64,000 nt of DNA from UBA11524 sp963617205 (GTDB lineage: Bacteria > Bacillota > Clostridia > Christensenellales > Aristaeellaceae). Below, piece by piece: positions 36,346 to 45,228 of the stretch. The translations under genes were made by a program, and so were the position numbers. The notes beneath the pieces were generated by a model that had not been told where the DNA came from, made no database searches, and saw only the letters and a list, made by a program, of their open reading frames with translations. The stretch spans positions 115,380 through 179,379 of the forward strand of contig CAVEOA010000004.1 in assembly GCA_963617205.1 (NCBI GenBank), read 5' to 3'. Each line of letters starts with the position of its first letter. The first letter of the stretch is position 1.

Positions 36346-37113
36346 ATGATCAAAGTGCTTGTCTGCCTGCTGGCAGGCATTGGCGCCGGACTTGGCACGG
36401 GCTTTGCCGGCATGAGCGCTGCCGCGGTGATTTCGCCGATGCTGATTACATTCCTGCAGATGGAGCCGTATCAGGCTGTCGGCATCGCGCTGGCGAGCGA
36501 TGTGCTGGCGAGTGCCGTGAGCGCATGGACGTACGCGAAAAACAAAAACATTGATATCCGCAACGGTCTGCTGATGATGGCAGCCGTCCTGCTGTGCACG
36601 GTGCTGGGCAGCTATCTTGCAAGCCTCCTGCCGAGCCAGACCATGGGCGGCTTCAGCGTATTCATGACGATGCTGCTGGGCATCAAGTTCATCGTCCGAC
36701 CGGTTATGACGACGCGCGAGGCAATGACAAGCGTGTCGCAGAAGAAGCGCGCGGTGCAGTCGCTGCTGTGCGGCAGCCTGATCGGGCTGATTTGCGGCTT
36801 TGTCGGCGCAGGCGGCGGCATGATGATGCTGCTGATTCTTACGACCGTCATGGGCTATGAGCTCAAAACCGCTGTCGGTACGAGCGTGTTTATCATGGCG
36901 TTTACCGCGCTGACCGGCGCTGTCAGCCACTTTGCCATCGGCGGTGCGCCGGATGTCGCCACGCTGGTGCTCTGCATCGTCTTCACGCTGATTTTTGCGC
37001 AGATTGCCGCGAAAATTGCAAACAAAGCGAAACCTGCGACGCTCAACCGCGTCGTCGGCATCATCCTGACGGTGCTGGGCGTTGTGATTTTGGCAGTACA
37101 GCAATTCGCATAA
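36346..37113 (+). CDS. TSUP (TauE/SafE) family anion permease
   Basis: 255 residues with about eight helices. The TSUP repeat motif appears as GAGLGTGFAGMSAAAVISPM (12-31) and again as CGFVGAGGGMMMLLILTTVM, each Gly-rich. Members export sulfite, sulfoacetate or similar organo-sulfur anions; substrate here unknown. GGAGGGAAGG precedes the ATG; a terminator follows. Confidence 0.88.
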   Translation: MIKVLVCLLAGIGAGLGTGFAGMSAAAVISPMLITFLQMEPYQAVGIALASDVLASAVSAWTYAKNKNIDIRNGLLMMAAVLLCTVLGSYLASLLPSQTMGGFSVFMTMLLGIKFIVRPVMTTREAMTSVSQKKRAVQSLLCGSLIGLICGFVGAGGGMMMLLILTTVMGYELKTAVGTSVFIMAFTALTGAVSHFAIGGAPDVATLVLCIVFTLIFAQIAAKIANKAKPATLNRVVGIILTVLGVVILAVQQFA

Positions 37114-37143
37114 TCAACTTATGCAGTAAAAATACACCATCAT

Positions 37144-37184
37144 GCCGAGGAAGAGAGAATTTACATCTTGTCCTCGGCTGTTTT
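37144..37184 (+). terminator. Terminator of the TauE/SafE gene
   Basis: GCCGAGGA (37144-37151) pairs with TCCTCGGC (37171-37178), then TGTTTTCT. The following promoter's -35 lies inside the right arm. Confidence 0.75.
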
Positions 37185-37196
37185 CTATGCTATAAT
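37168..37196 (+). promoter_or_regulatory. Promoter of argF-carA-carB
   Basis: TTGTCC (37168-37173), 17-base spacer, TATAAT (37191-37196) with TGC before it (extended -10). It leaves a leader of about 195 bases. Confidence 0.65.
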
Positions 37197-37202
37197 AAAT
37201 AA

Positions 37203-37398
37203 AGGTGTGCTTAGCGCCGCTTTTTGTGTGCCTAAGATTCGCCGAATGAATCGGATTTTCCGGATGACACACGGGAAAAGGCTGCGGAATGTTCTGCTTT
37301 TGCCCGACTGCGTGGTTCGGAGCGCCGAATGTGTTTGCAATCGTCGTGCATGAATATTCATGCGTGATTGACAAAAAGTGATGGAGGATATCGACGCG
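37203..37398 (+). other. Long argF leader
   Basis: Roughly 195 bases between the promoter and argF. I see no T-box (no GGGTGGNACC core) and no clear riboswitch. It holds the palindrome at 37348-37363. A small open frame is present but without a ribosome site. Confidence 0.45.
37348..37363. promoter_or_regulatory. Palindrome upstream of argF, candidate ArgR (ARG box) site
   Basis: GCATGAATATTCATGC is a perfect 16-base palindrome with the TGAAT/ATTCA half-sites of ARG boxes but no spacer between them. Its place before argF suits ArgR/AhrC control; a TTGACA lies at 37367 but without a -10. Confidence 0.45.
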
Positions 37399-38316
37399 AT
37401 GAAACATCTGCTGAAGCTTCTGGACCTTTCCACGGAAGAAATTACGGAGCTGCTCGATCTGGCTGACCGCCTGAAGGCCGAAAACAAGGCCGGCGTGACG
37501 CATCACCTTCTCAAGGGCAAGACGCTGGGCATGATTTTTGAGAAATCCTCCACCCGCACGCGCGTCAGCTTTGAAACGGGCATGTACCAGCTCGGCGGAC
37601 ATGCGCTGTTCCTCTCCAGCCGCGATTTGCAGATCGGCCGCGGCGAGCCTGTGCAGGACACTGCGCGCGTGCTGAGCCGCTATCTGGACGGCATCATGAT
37701 TCGCACCTTCGCGCAGGAGGAGGTCGAGACGCTTGCCAATGTCGGCAGCATCCCGATTATCAACGGTCTGACGGACTTCTGCCATCCCTGTCAGGTGCTG
37801 GCGGATTTGCAGACCGTCCGCGAGCATAAGGGCAAAATCGAAGGGCTGAACATGTGCTATATCGGCGACGGCAACAACATGGCGAATTCGCTGATTGTCG
37901 GCTTCCTCAAGATGGGGGCGCATGTGTCCATTGCCTGCCCGAAGGCGTATCAGCCTGACGCACAGGTGCTTGCCTTCACCGAGCAGTATCCGGGCAAGTT
38001 CTTCATGACCGAAGTGCCGCTGGAGGCAGCGAAGGACGCTGATGTCATCTTCACCGACGTGTGGGCATCCATGGGTCAGGAGGAGGAAAAGGTCATCCGC
38101 GAGAAGGCGTTCCGCGGCTATCAGGTGAATGCGGAACTGCTTGCTGCCGCGCATCCGGGATGCATGGTGCAGCATTGCCTGCCGGCGCACCGCGGTGAGG
38201 AAATCACGGCGGATGTGTTTGAAGCGCACGCAGATGAAATCTTCGACGAGGCGGAAAACCGACTGCACGCGCAGAAGGCTGTCATGGTGGCAGTCATGGC
38301 GGACAAGAAGGATTGA
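37399..38316 (+). CDS. argF: Ornithine carbamoyltransferase
   Basis: 305 residues. Carbamoyl-phosphate motif SSTRTR (50-55), ornithine-side motifs DFCHPCQVLADLQT and the C-terminal HCLPAHRGEEIT, with Cys and His of the active site. It makes citrulline from ornithine and carbamoyl phosphate; carA and carB directly downstream supply the second substrate. The ATG at 37399 has GGAGG 11 bases upstream; an earlier in-frame GTG is less well placed. Confidence 0.95.
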   Translation: MKHLLKLLDLSTEEITELLDLADRLKAENKAGVTHHLLKGKTLGMIFEKSSTRTRVSFETGMYQLGGHALFLSSRDLQIGRGEPVQDTARVLSRYLDGIMIRTFAQEEVETLANVGSIPIINGLTDFCHPCQVLADLQTVREHKGKIEGLNMCYIGDGNNMANSLIVGFLKMGAHVSIACPKAYQPDAQVLAFTEQYPGKFFMTEVPLEAAKDADVIFTDVWASMGQEEEKVIREKAFRGYQVNAELLAAAHPGCMVQHCLPAHRGEEITADVFEAHADEIFDEAENRLHAQKAVMVAVMADKKD

Positions 38317-38345
38317 TTTCCAGAAAATCTATGGAGGAGACGTGC

Positions 38346-39428
38346 ATGAAGGGCTACTTGCTGCTGGCCAACGGTCAGCTCTACGAAGGCACGCTGATGG
38401 GCGCCGCGAAGCCGGTCATGGCTGAGCTGGTGTTCACCACTGCGATGACAGGCTATCTTGAAACGCTGACAGACCCTTCCTACGAAGGTGAAATCGTCAT
38501 CCAGACATTCCCCACCATCGGCAATTACGGCGTGATTCCGGAGGACTTCGAGTCCCGTATGCCGCGGCTGTCGGCGTATATCGTCCGTGAACTGTGCGAT
38601 GCGCCAAGCAACTTCCGCTGCCAGGGAAAACTCGATGACTTCCTGAAGGCGCATGACATTCCCTGCCTGACGGATGTTGACACGCGCGCGCTGACCCGCA
38701 CCATCCGCAGTGCCGGCGTCATGAATGCTGCCCTGCTGACGGAAAAACCGGAAAATCCGGAGGAAATCTGTGCTCAGCTGCGCAATCTGCCGTTCCATCC
38801 GTCCATTCAGGATGTGACGTGTGACGGCGTTCAGCCGCCGAAGAAGCCGGGCAGGCACAATGTCGTCCTGTGGGACTTCGGCGCGAAGCTGAACATTCAG
38901 CGGGAGCTGGAAAAGCGCGGCTGTGCGGTGACTGTTGTTCCGGCGGATACAACGGCGAAGGACATTCTCGCGCTGAATCCGGACGGTCTGATGCTCTCCA
39001 ACGGTCCCGGCGACCCGGCCGACAACACGGCGGTCATTGCTAACCTGCGCGAGCTGATGCGCCGCCACATCCCGACGTTCGGCATCTGCCTCGGTCATCA
39101 GCTGCTGGCGCTCAGCCAGGGCGCAAAGACGGTGAAGCTCAAGTATGGTCACCGTGGCGCGAATCAGCCCGCGAAGGACGTCAAAACCGGTCTGTCCTAT
39201 ATGACGAGCCAGAATCATGGCTTCGCGGTCGATACGGACACCCTGCCGGACAACGCGTCCCTGCGCTTCATCAACGGCAACGACGGCACCTGCGAAGGCA
39301 TTGACTACACGGATATGCCGGCGTTCTCCGTCCAGTTCCATCCGGAAGCATGCGGCGGTCCGCTCGACACGCGCTTTCTGTTTGACCGGTTTATCGCCAT
39401 GATGGGAGGGAATAAGGAATGCCGCTGA
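38346..39428 (+). CDS. carA: Carbamoyl-phosphate synthase, small (glutaminase) subunit
   Basis: 360 residues. C-terminal class I glutamine amidotransferase domain with GICLGHQLLALS (Cys248) and FHPEACGGP (His332, Glu334); the N-terminal half has the CarA-type LTDPSYEGEIVIQTFP. It releases ammonia from glutamine for the large subunit. ATG 38346 has GGAGGAG 6 bases upstream. Its last 10 bases overlap the carB start. Confidence 0.96.
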   Translation: MKGYLLLANGQLYEGTLMGAAKPVMAELVFTTAMTGYLETLTDPSYEGEIVIQTFPTIGNYGVIPEDFESRMPRLSAYIVRELCDAPSNFRCQGKLDDFLKAHDIPCLTDVDTRALTRTIRSAGVMNAALLTEKPENPEEICAQLRNLPFHPSIQDVTCDGVQPPKKPGRHNVVLWDFGAKLNIQRELEKRGCAVTVVPADTTAKDILALNPDGLMLSNGPGDPADNTAVIANLRELMRRHIPTFGICLGHQLLALSQGAKTVKLKYGHRGANQPAKDVKTGLSYMTSQNHGFAVDTDTLPDNASLRFINGNDGTCEGIDYTDMPAFSVQFHPEACGGPLDTRFLFDRFIAMMGGNKECR

Positions 39429-42400
39429 ATCCCGATTTGCACAAGGTAATGATTATCGGCTCCGGTCCGATTGTCATCGGTCAGGCTGCAGAATTTGACT
39501 ATGCAGGCTCGCAGGCGTGCCGCGCACTGAAGGACGCCGGACTTGAGGTCGTTCTCGTCAACCCGAACCCTGCGACCATCATGACCGACCATGCATCGGC
39601 AGATCACATCTATATTGAGCCGCTGACGCTCGAAACGCTTCGCCGCATCATCCTGAAGGAAAAGCCGGACTCGCTTTTGTCCACGCTCGGCGGTCAGAGC
39701 GGTCTGACGCTGTCAATGCAGCTGGCGAAGGAAGGCTTCCTTGAGCAGCACGGCGTCAAGCTTCTCGGCGCGAAGTGCGAAACCATTGAGAAGGCAGAGG
39801 ATCGTCAGCAGTTCAAGGATACCATGATCGCCATTCATCAGCCGGTTATTCCGTCTGAGGTGGTCGAGACGGTTGAGGATGCACTCGCGTTTGCAAAGAC
39901 CATCGGCTATCCGGTTATCGTTCGTCCGGCCTATACGCTGGGCGGCTCCGGCGGCGGCATCTGCCAGAATGAGGAGGAGCTCACTGAAATCGCCGAGAAC
40001 GGTCTGCGCCTCTCTCCGATTACCCAGATTCTTGTCGAAAAGTGCATCTCCGGCTGGAAGGAAATCGAGTTCGAGGTCATGCGCGATAAGCTCGGCAACG
40101 TCATCGCCGTCTGCTCGATGGAAAACATCGACCCGGTCGGCGTGCATACCGGCGACTCCATCGTTGTCGCACCTGCCCTGACGCTGGCGGACAAGGAATA
40201 CCAGATGCTGCGCCGTGCCGCGCTGGATATTATCACCGCGCTGGAGGTTGAGGGCGGCTGCAACTGCCAGTTCGCGCTCAATCCTGATACGTTTGAATAT
40301 GCCGTCATCGAGGTCAACCCGCGTGTCAGCCGTTCCTCGGCGCTCGCATCGAAGGCAACCGGCTATCCCATCGCCAAGTGCGCCGCGCAGATTGCCATCG
40401 GCTACACGCTCGACGAGATGAAGAACGCCGTCACGGGCAAGACGTGCGCCGCGTTCGAGCCGGCGCTGGACTACATTGTCGCCAAAATCCCGAAGTGGCC
40501 GTTTGATAAGTTTGTCTATGGCAAGCGCACCCTCGGCACGCAGATGAAGGCGACCGGCGAGGTCATGGCCATCGGCGTGAGCGTCGAGCAGGCGCTGATG
40601 AAGGCGGTTCGTGGCGCGGAAATCGGCAACGACACGCTGCGGATGAAGGCCATGGCGAACCTGTCCGTGGATGAGCTGCTCGCGCTGATTGCCAAGTGCA
40701 CAGACCAGCGCATGTTCGCCATGTACGAGGCCATTGCACGCGGCGTGACGCTGGAGAAGCTGCACGAAATCACGAAGATTGACTACTTCTTCCTGAATAA
40801 ATACCTGAACCTGTACAAGATGGAATGCCGTCTGCGCGAAGGAAGCATCGATGCCGATACGTACCTGCGCGCCAAGAAGATGGGCTACCCGGACAAGGCG
40901 ATTGAGCGGCTTTCCGGTGAGAAGGTGCCGATGCATCGCAATCCCGTCTACAAGATGGTCGATACGTGCGCCGCGGAGTTTGAAGCGGAAACGCCGTACT
41001 TCTATGCGACATATGATGAGGAGAACGAGGCGCAGGAGTTCCTCGATGAGCGTCCGAAGAAGCCGTGCATGGTCGTTCTCGGTTCGGGTCCCATCCGTAT
41101 CGGTCAGGGCATCGAGTTTGACTACGCGTCCGTCCACTGCGTCCGCATGCTCAAGAAGGCCGGCTACGATGTTGTCATGATCAACAACAACCCCGAAACC
41201 GTTTCGACGGACTTCGACACGGCGGACAGGCTGTATTTCGAGCCGCTGACAACGGAGGATGTGCTGGGCGTCATCGCAACGGAAAAGCCGGTCGGCGTTG
41301 TTGCGGCGTTCGGCGGTCAGACGGCGATTAAGCTGACCCACTCGCTTGAACAGGCAGGCGTGCGCATCATGGGCACGTCCGCAGACATGATTGACGCAGC
41401 AGAGGACCGTGAACGGTTCGATGCAGCCATGGAAAAGTACGGCATCAAGCGCGCACAAGGCCGCACGGTCATGACGACCGAGGACGCTATCAAGGCGGCG
41501 AATGAGCTGGGTTATCCCGTGCTGGTACGCCCGTCCTACGTGCTCGGCGGTCAGAACATGATCATCGCCTATCAGGACAGCGACATTGTCGAATACATGC
41601 AGATCATCCTCGCACAGGGCATCGAGAACCCGGTGCTGATTGACCAGTACCTGATGGGCATCGAGGCGGAGGCGGACGCCATCTGCGACGGCACGGACGT
41701 GCTGATTCCGGGTATCATGGAGCATGTCGAGCGCTCAGGCATCCACTCCGGCGACTCCATCGCTGTCTATCCGGCATGGAACCTGACCGGCGCCATGACG
41801 CAGCGCCTGATTGAGGTCACGCGGCAGATTGCCCTTGAGCTCGGCACGCTGGGTCTGATTAACATCCAGTACATCGTCTATCATAACGAGGTGTATGTCA
41901 TCGAGGCGAACCCGCGCGCAAGCCGTACCGTGCCGTACATCAGCAAGGTTACAGGGGTGCCGATGGTTGACCTCGCCGTGCGTGCGATGCTCGGCGAAAA
42001 GATCCGCGATATGGGCTACGGCACTGGCCTGTACCGTCAGAGCCCCTATTACGCCGTCAAGGTGCCGTGCTTCTCGTTTGAAAAGCTGGCTGATGTTGAC
42101 ACGCATCTGGGACCGGAAATGAAGTCCACCGGCGAGGTGCTCGGCATCGGCACGAATCTCCAGGAAGCCATTTACAAGGGACTTGTTGCGGCAGGGTATA
42201 AGATGCGCCATCAGGGCGGACTGCTCGTTTCCGTGCGCGACAAGGATAAGGCGGAAGCCATCGACTGCGCGCGCAAGTTTGCCAAGCTCGGCTTCAACAT
42301 CTTCGCAACGCCCGGCACGGCACGCGCCATGCAGGAGCATGGGCTCTACGCTGCCGTCGTGAAAAAGGAAGCGCAGGAGAAGATGCTGGAGATGGGGCAG

Positions 42401-43444
42401 GTGCAGTATGTCATCTCCACGTCGAACAAGGGTCGTCTGCCGCAGCTGGAGTCGGTGCGTATGCGCCGCAAGGCTGTCGAGCGCGGCATCCCGCTCTTTA
42501 CGAGCCTCGACACCGCCAATGCCCTTGCCAATGCCCTGACGAGCCGCTATTCGCTGGGCAATGTCGAGCTGGTCGACATCAACAACATGCGTACGAAGCA
42601 TAAGAAGCTGACGTTCGTCAAGATGCGTGGCACGGGGAATGATTACCTGTACTTTGACTGCTTCGAGCAGGTGGTCGAGAGCCCTGAATCGCTCGCTGTC
42701 CGCCTCTCCAACCGCCGCACCGGCGTCGGCTCCGATGGTATCGTGCTGATTATGCCCTCGTCCATCGCGGATGCGAAAATGCGCATGTTCAACGCCGACG
42801 GCACGGAAGGTTCGGTCGCGGGCAACGCGCTGCGCTGCGTCTGCAAGTACCTGTACGAGAGCGGTCGTGTGCGCAAGGATGATATAGAGGTTGAAACCGG
42901 CTACGGTGTTAAGAGCGCCAAGCTGTTCATCCGCGAGGATCAGGTGTTCTCGGTGCTGGTGGACATGGGCTGCCCGGTTTTCGAGGCATCGCGCATCCCC
43001 GTCAAGCTTGAAGGCGACCGCGTTATGCTCCGACCGGTATTCCTTGCCGGCGAAAAGCGTGAAATCAGCTGTGTCAGCATGGGCAATCCGCACGTGATCA
43101 TGTTCGTCGAGGACGTGAACCGCATTCCGCTGGAGCAGGTCGGTCCGCAGATTGAGCAGGATCCGCTTTTCCCGGAGCGCGTGAACGTGTCCTTCGCGCA
43201 GATTCTGGATCGCAACGACATCCTTATGCGCGTTTGGGAGCGCGGCATCGGCGAAACGGCTGCATGCGGTACGGGCGCCTGCGCTGTGGCGGTTGCAGCC
43301 GTTGAAAACGGCTACTGCACGCGCGGTGCGGATATTGATATCCGTCTGCCCGGCGGCACGCTTGTTGTCCGCTATCAGGAGGACGGCAAGGTCTGGCTGA
43401 CCGGCGATGCGAAAACCGACTTCACCGGCACCATCGAAATCTAA
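39419..43444 (+). CDS. carB: Carbamoyl-phosphate synthase large subunit fused to diaminopimelate epimerase (CarB-DapF)
   Basis: 1341 residues in one unbroken frame. 1-400: first ATP-grasp half (KVMIIGSGPIVIGQAAEFDY; PVIVRPAYTLGGSGGG). About 550-935: second half (VLGSGPIRIGQGIEFDYASV; PVLVRPSYVLGGQNM). About 935-1060: allosteric MGS-like domain (FNIFATPGTARAMQEHGLY) ending LVDINNMRTKHKK. From about 1065 a full-length DapF follows: FVKMRGTGNDYLYFDCF, RRTGVGSDGIVL, MFNADGTEG, VSMGNPHVIMFV, GETAACGTGACAVAV. DapF's second catalytic Cys is present (1283), but the first is Ala1134 in SVAGNALRC, where CGNxxRC is expected. The carbamoyl phosphate half is intact; epimerase activity is doubtful. Overlaps carA by 10 bases. 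Confidence 0.95.
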   Translation: MPLNPDLHKVMIIGSGPIVIGQAAEFDYAGSQACRALKDAGLEVVLVNPNPATIMTDHASADHIYIEPLTLETLRRIILKEKPDSLLSTLGGQSGLTLSMQLAKEGFLEQHGVKLLGAKCETIEKAEDRQQFKDTMIAIHQPVIPSEVVETVEDALAFAKTIGYPVIVRPAYTLGGSGGGICQNEEELTEIAENGLRLSPITQILVEKCISGWKEIEFEVMRDKLGNVIAVCSMENIDPVGVHTGDSIVVAPALTLADKEYQMLRRAALDIITALEVEGGCNCQFALNPDTFEYAVIEVNPRVSRSSALASKATGYPIAKCAAQIAIGYTLDEMKNAVTGKTCAAFEPALDYIVAKIPKWPFDKFVYGKRTLGTQMKATGEVMAIGVSVEQALMKAVRGAEIGNDTLRMKAMANLSVDELLALIAKCTDQRMFAMYEAIARGVTLEKLHEITKIDYFFLNKYLNLYKMECRLREGSIDADTYLRAKKMGYPDKAIERLSGEKVPMHRNPVYKMVDTCAAEFEAETPYFYATYDEENEAQEFLDERPKKPCMVVLGSGPIRIGQGIEFDYASVHCVRMLKKAGYDVVMINNNPETVSTDFDTADRLYFEPLTTEDVLGVIATEKPVGVVAAFGGQTAIKLTHSLEQAGVRIMGTSADMIDAAEDRERFDAAMEKYGIKRAQGRTVMTTEDAIKAANELGYPVLVRPSYVLGGQNMIIAYQDSDIVEYMQIILAQGIENPVLIDQYLMGIEAEADAICDGTDVLIPGIMEHVERSGIHSGDSIAVYPAWNLTGAMTQRLIEVTRQIALELGTLGLINIQYIVYHNEVYVIEANPRASRTVPYISKVTGVPMVDLAVRAMLGEKIRDMGYGTGLYRQSPYYAVKVPCFSFEKLADVDTHLGPEMKSTGEVLGIGTNLQEAIYKGLVAAGYKMRHQGGLLVSVRDKDKAEAIDCARKFAKLGFNIFATPGTARAMQEHGLYAAVVKKEAQEKMLEMGQVQYVISTSNKGRLPQLESVRMRRKAVERGIPLFTSLDTANALANALTSRYSLGNVELVDINNMRTKHKKLTFVKMRGTGNDYLYFDCFEQVVESPESLAVRLSNRRTGVGSDGIVLIMPSSIADAKMRMFNADGTEGSVAGNALRCVCKYLYESGRVRKDDIEVETGYGVKSAKLFIREDQVFSVLVDMGCPVFEASRIPVKLEGDRVMLRPVFLAGEKREISCVSMGNPHVIMFVEDVNRIPLEQVGPQIEQDPLFPERVNVSFAQILDRNDILMRVWERGIGETAACGTGACAVAVAAVENGYCTRGADIDIRLPGGTLVVRYQEDGKVWLTGDAKTDFTGTIEI

Positions 43445-43465
43445 GGCAGCACCGCACAAATCGGC
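43443..43465 (+). repeat. Repeat fragment after carB
   Basis: GGCAGCACCGCACAAAT (43445-43461) matches GGCAACACTGCATAAAT near 63455 at 14 of 17 bases. It looks like the end of a mobile or MITE-like element; no hairpin follows it here. Confidence 0.4.
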
Positions 43466-43531
43466 GGCGAATAGGGCATAGTAGGCAAGTACGCAATTAT
43501 CAGAGACCACGGAAATGTAAGGAGCAAATCC

Positions 43532-45133
43532 ATGATCACAGTTAGCAACGTTTCTCTGACGTTCGGCGGACAGAAGCTGTTTTCCGGCGCAGATTTGAAA
43601 TTCCTGCCCGGCAACTGCTACGGCGTTATCGGCGCGAACGGCGCGGGCAAATCAACGTTCCTGCGCATCCTCTCCGGCGAGCTTGAGCCGACAACCGGCA
43701 CGGTTACCATTCCGGCGGATCAGCGCATGTCCACGCTGAAGCAGGATCAGTTCAAGTATGATTCCTATCCCGTGCTGGATACCGTCATCATGGGCAATCA
43801 GCGGCTCTATGATATCATGAAGGAAAAGGACGCGCTGTATGCCAAACCCGACTTTTCTGATGCGGATGGCGAACGCGCGGCGGAGCTTGAGGGCGAATTT
43901 GCCGAAATGGACGGCTGGAACGCCGAGTCCGACGCGGCGACATTGCTGACCGGTCTGGGACTGCCAGTTGAAATGCACACGATGCTCATGGCGGACTTGA
44001 AGGGCGGCGAGAAGTTCAAGGTGCTGCTCGCGCAGGCACTGTTCGGCAATCCGGACATCCTGCTGCTGGACGAGCCGACGAACAACCTTGACAACCGCTC
44101 GGTCGCGTGGCTCGAGGATTTCCTGATGAACTTTCCCGGCACGCTGATTGTCGTCAGCCATGACCGCTGGTTCCTGAACAACATCTGCACGCATATTGTC
44201 GATATCGACTATAATCAGGTCAAGCTGTACGTCGGCAACTACGACTTCTGGTATGAATCCTCCAAGATGATGCAGAGCCTGATGAACGACCAGAAGAAGC
44301 GCCGCGAGGACAAAATCAAGGAGCTGCAGGCGTTCATCCAGCGCTTCTCGTCCAACAAGTCGAAGGCGAAGCAGGCGACCAGCCGCCGCAAGCTGCTTGA
44401 CCAGCTGACCATTGAGCAGATGCCGGCATCGTCGCGCCGCTATCCGTGGGTGTGCTTCACGCCCGAACGCGAGGCAGGCAAGGATATCCTGCAGGTGTCG
44501 AACATCAACTACACGCAGGATGGCGTGCAGCTGCTCAAGGACGTGTCCTTCATCGTGACGAAGGGGCAAAAAATCGCGCTTGTCGGCTCGAATGAACAGG
44601 CGCAAACGGCGCTTTTCCGCATCCTTTCCGAGGAAATCAAGCCGGACAGCGGCTCCTTCAAGTGGGGCGTGACCATCTCCACCAACTATTTTCCCAAGGA
44701 CAACAGCAAGTTCTTCGACGGCTGCAACCTGAACATGATGCAATGGTTTGCGCAGTACTCGCCCGAACAGCTTGAGACATACATGCGCGGCTTCCTTGGG
44801 CGCATGCTCTTCTCCGGCGATGATGTGTACAAGCCTGTTTCCGTCCTCTCCGGCGGCGAGAAGGTGCGCGTCATGCTCTCGCGCATGATGCTGTCCGGCG
44901 CGAACTTCCTCATGCTTGACCAGCCCACGAACCATCTTGATCTTGAGTCGATTACGGCGGTCAACAACGCGCTGATTAACTTCCCCGGCAACGTTATTTT
45001 CACGTCGCAGGATCACCAGTTTATCACGACCATTGCCGACCGAATCATCGAAATCAAGCCCGACGGCACCATTGCGGATTACTACTGCGGATACGAGGAG
45101 TATCTGGAGAAAATCCGCGCACAGGAAGGCTGA
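43532..45133 (+). CDS. ABC-F family ATPase (YkpA/YbiT-like) with altered second site
   Basis: 533 residues, two ABC domains and no membrane part. Domain 1: Walker A GANGAGKST (34-42), signature LKGGEK, Walker B LLLDEPTNNLD, SHDRWFL. A basic coiled linker follows (NDQKKRREDKIKELQAF). Domain 2: Walker A region GSNEQAQTALF is degenerate, as I recall for this subgroup, but Walker B reads LMLDQPTNHLD with Gln464 instead of the catalytic Glu, and the H-loop is SQDHQF with Gln493. Such proteins act on the ribosome. TAAGGAGC precedes the ATG; 87 bases after carB. Confidence 0.92.
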   Translation: MITVSNVSLTFGGQKLFSGADLKFLPGNCYGVIGANGAGKSTFLRILSGELEPTTGTVTIPADQRMSTLKQDQFKYDSYPVLDTVIMGNQRLYDIMKEKDALYAKPDFSDADGERAAELEGEFAEMDGWNAESDAATLLTGLGLPVEMHTMLMADLKGGEKFKVLLAQALFGNPDILLLDEPTNNLDNRSVAWLEDFLMNFPGTLIVVSHDRWFLNNICTHIVDIDYNQVKLYVGNYDFWYESSKMMQSLMNDQKKRREDKIKELQAFIQRFSSNKSKAKQATSRRKLLDQLTIEQMPASSRRYPWVCFTPEREAGKDILQVSNINYTQDGVQLLKDVSFIVTKGQKIALVGSNEQAQTALFRILSEEIKPDSGSFKWGVTISTNYFPKDNSKFFDGCNLNMMQWFAQYSPEQLETYMRGFLGRMLFSGDDVYKPVSVLSGGEKVRVMLSRMMLSGANFLMLDQPTNHLDLESITAVNNALINFPGNVIFTSQDHQFITTIADRIIEIKPDGTIADYYCGYEEYLEKIRAQEG

Positions 45134-45164
45134 GAAGGTAATCGGGCACAACGGCGAAATGTGT

Positions 45165-45228
45165 ATGCTCCCTCCAGCGCAGACACTCGAAATAACAAAA
45201 AGCTTCGAGACTGCACTGGAGGGAGCAT
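45165..45228 (+). repeat. Hairpin repeat, copy A
   Basis: ATGCTCCCTCCAG opens and CTGGAGGGAGCAT closes an about 64-base near-perfect hairpin with a CTCGAAA/TTCGAG inner stem. Nearly the same hairpin is at 63502-63563. It lies 32 bases after the ABC-F stop and abuts the IS630 remnant. Confidence 0.8.

Noticed and set aside
37203..37398. T-box or riboswitch in the argF leader
   Set aside because: No T-box core, no specifier loop and no terminator before argF could be found by eye.
39419..43444. CarB-DapF as an assembly error
   Set aside because: The junction is in frame, both domains are full length in sequence, and there is no repeated or low-complexity DNA at the joint that would suggest misassembly; raw reads would settle it.
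39713..43510. Long minus-strand frames opposite carB-dapF
   Set aside because: Same explanation: shadows of a strongly biased gene; Arg/His/Leu-rich with no motifs.
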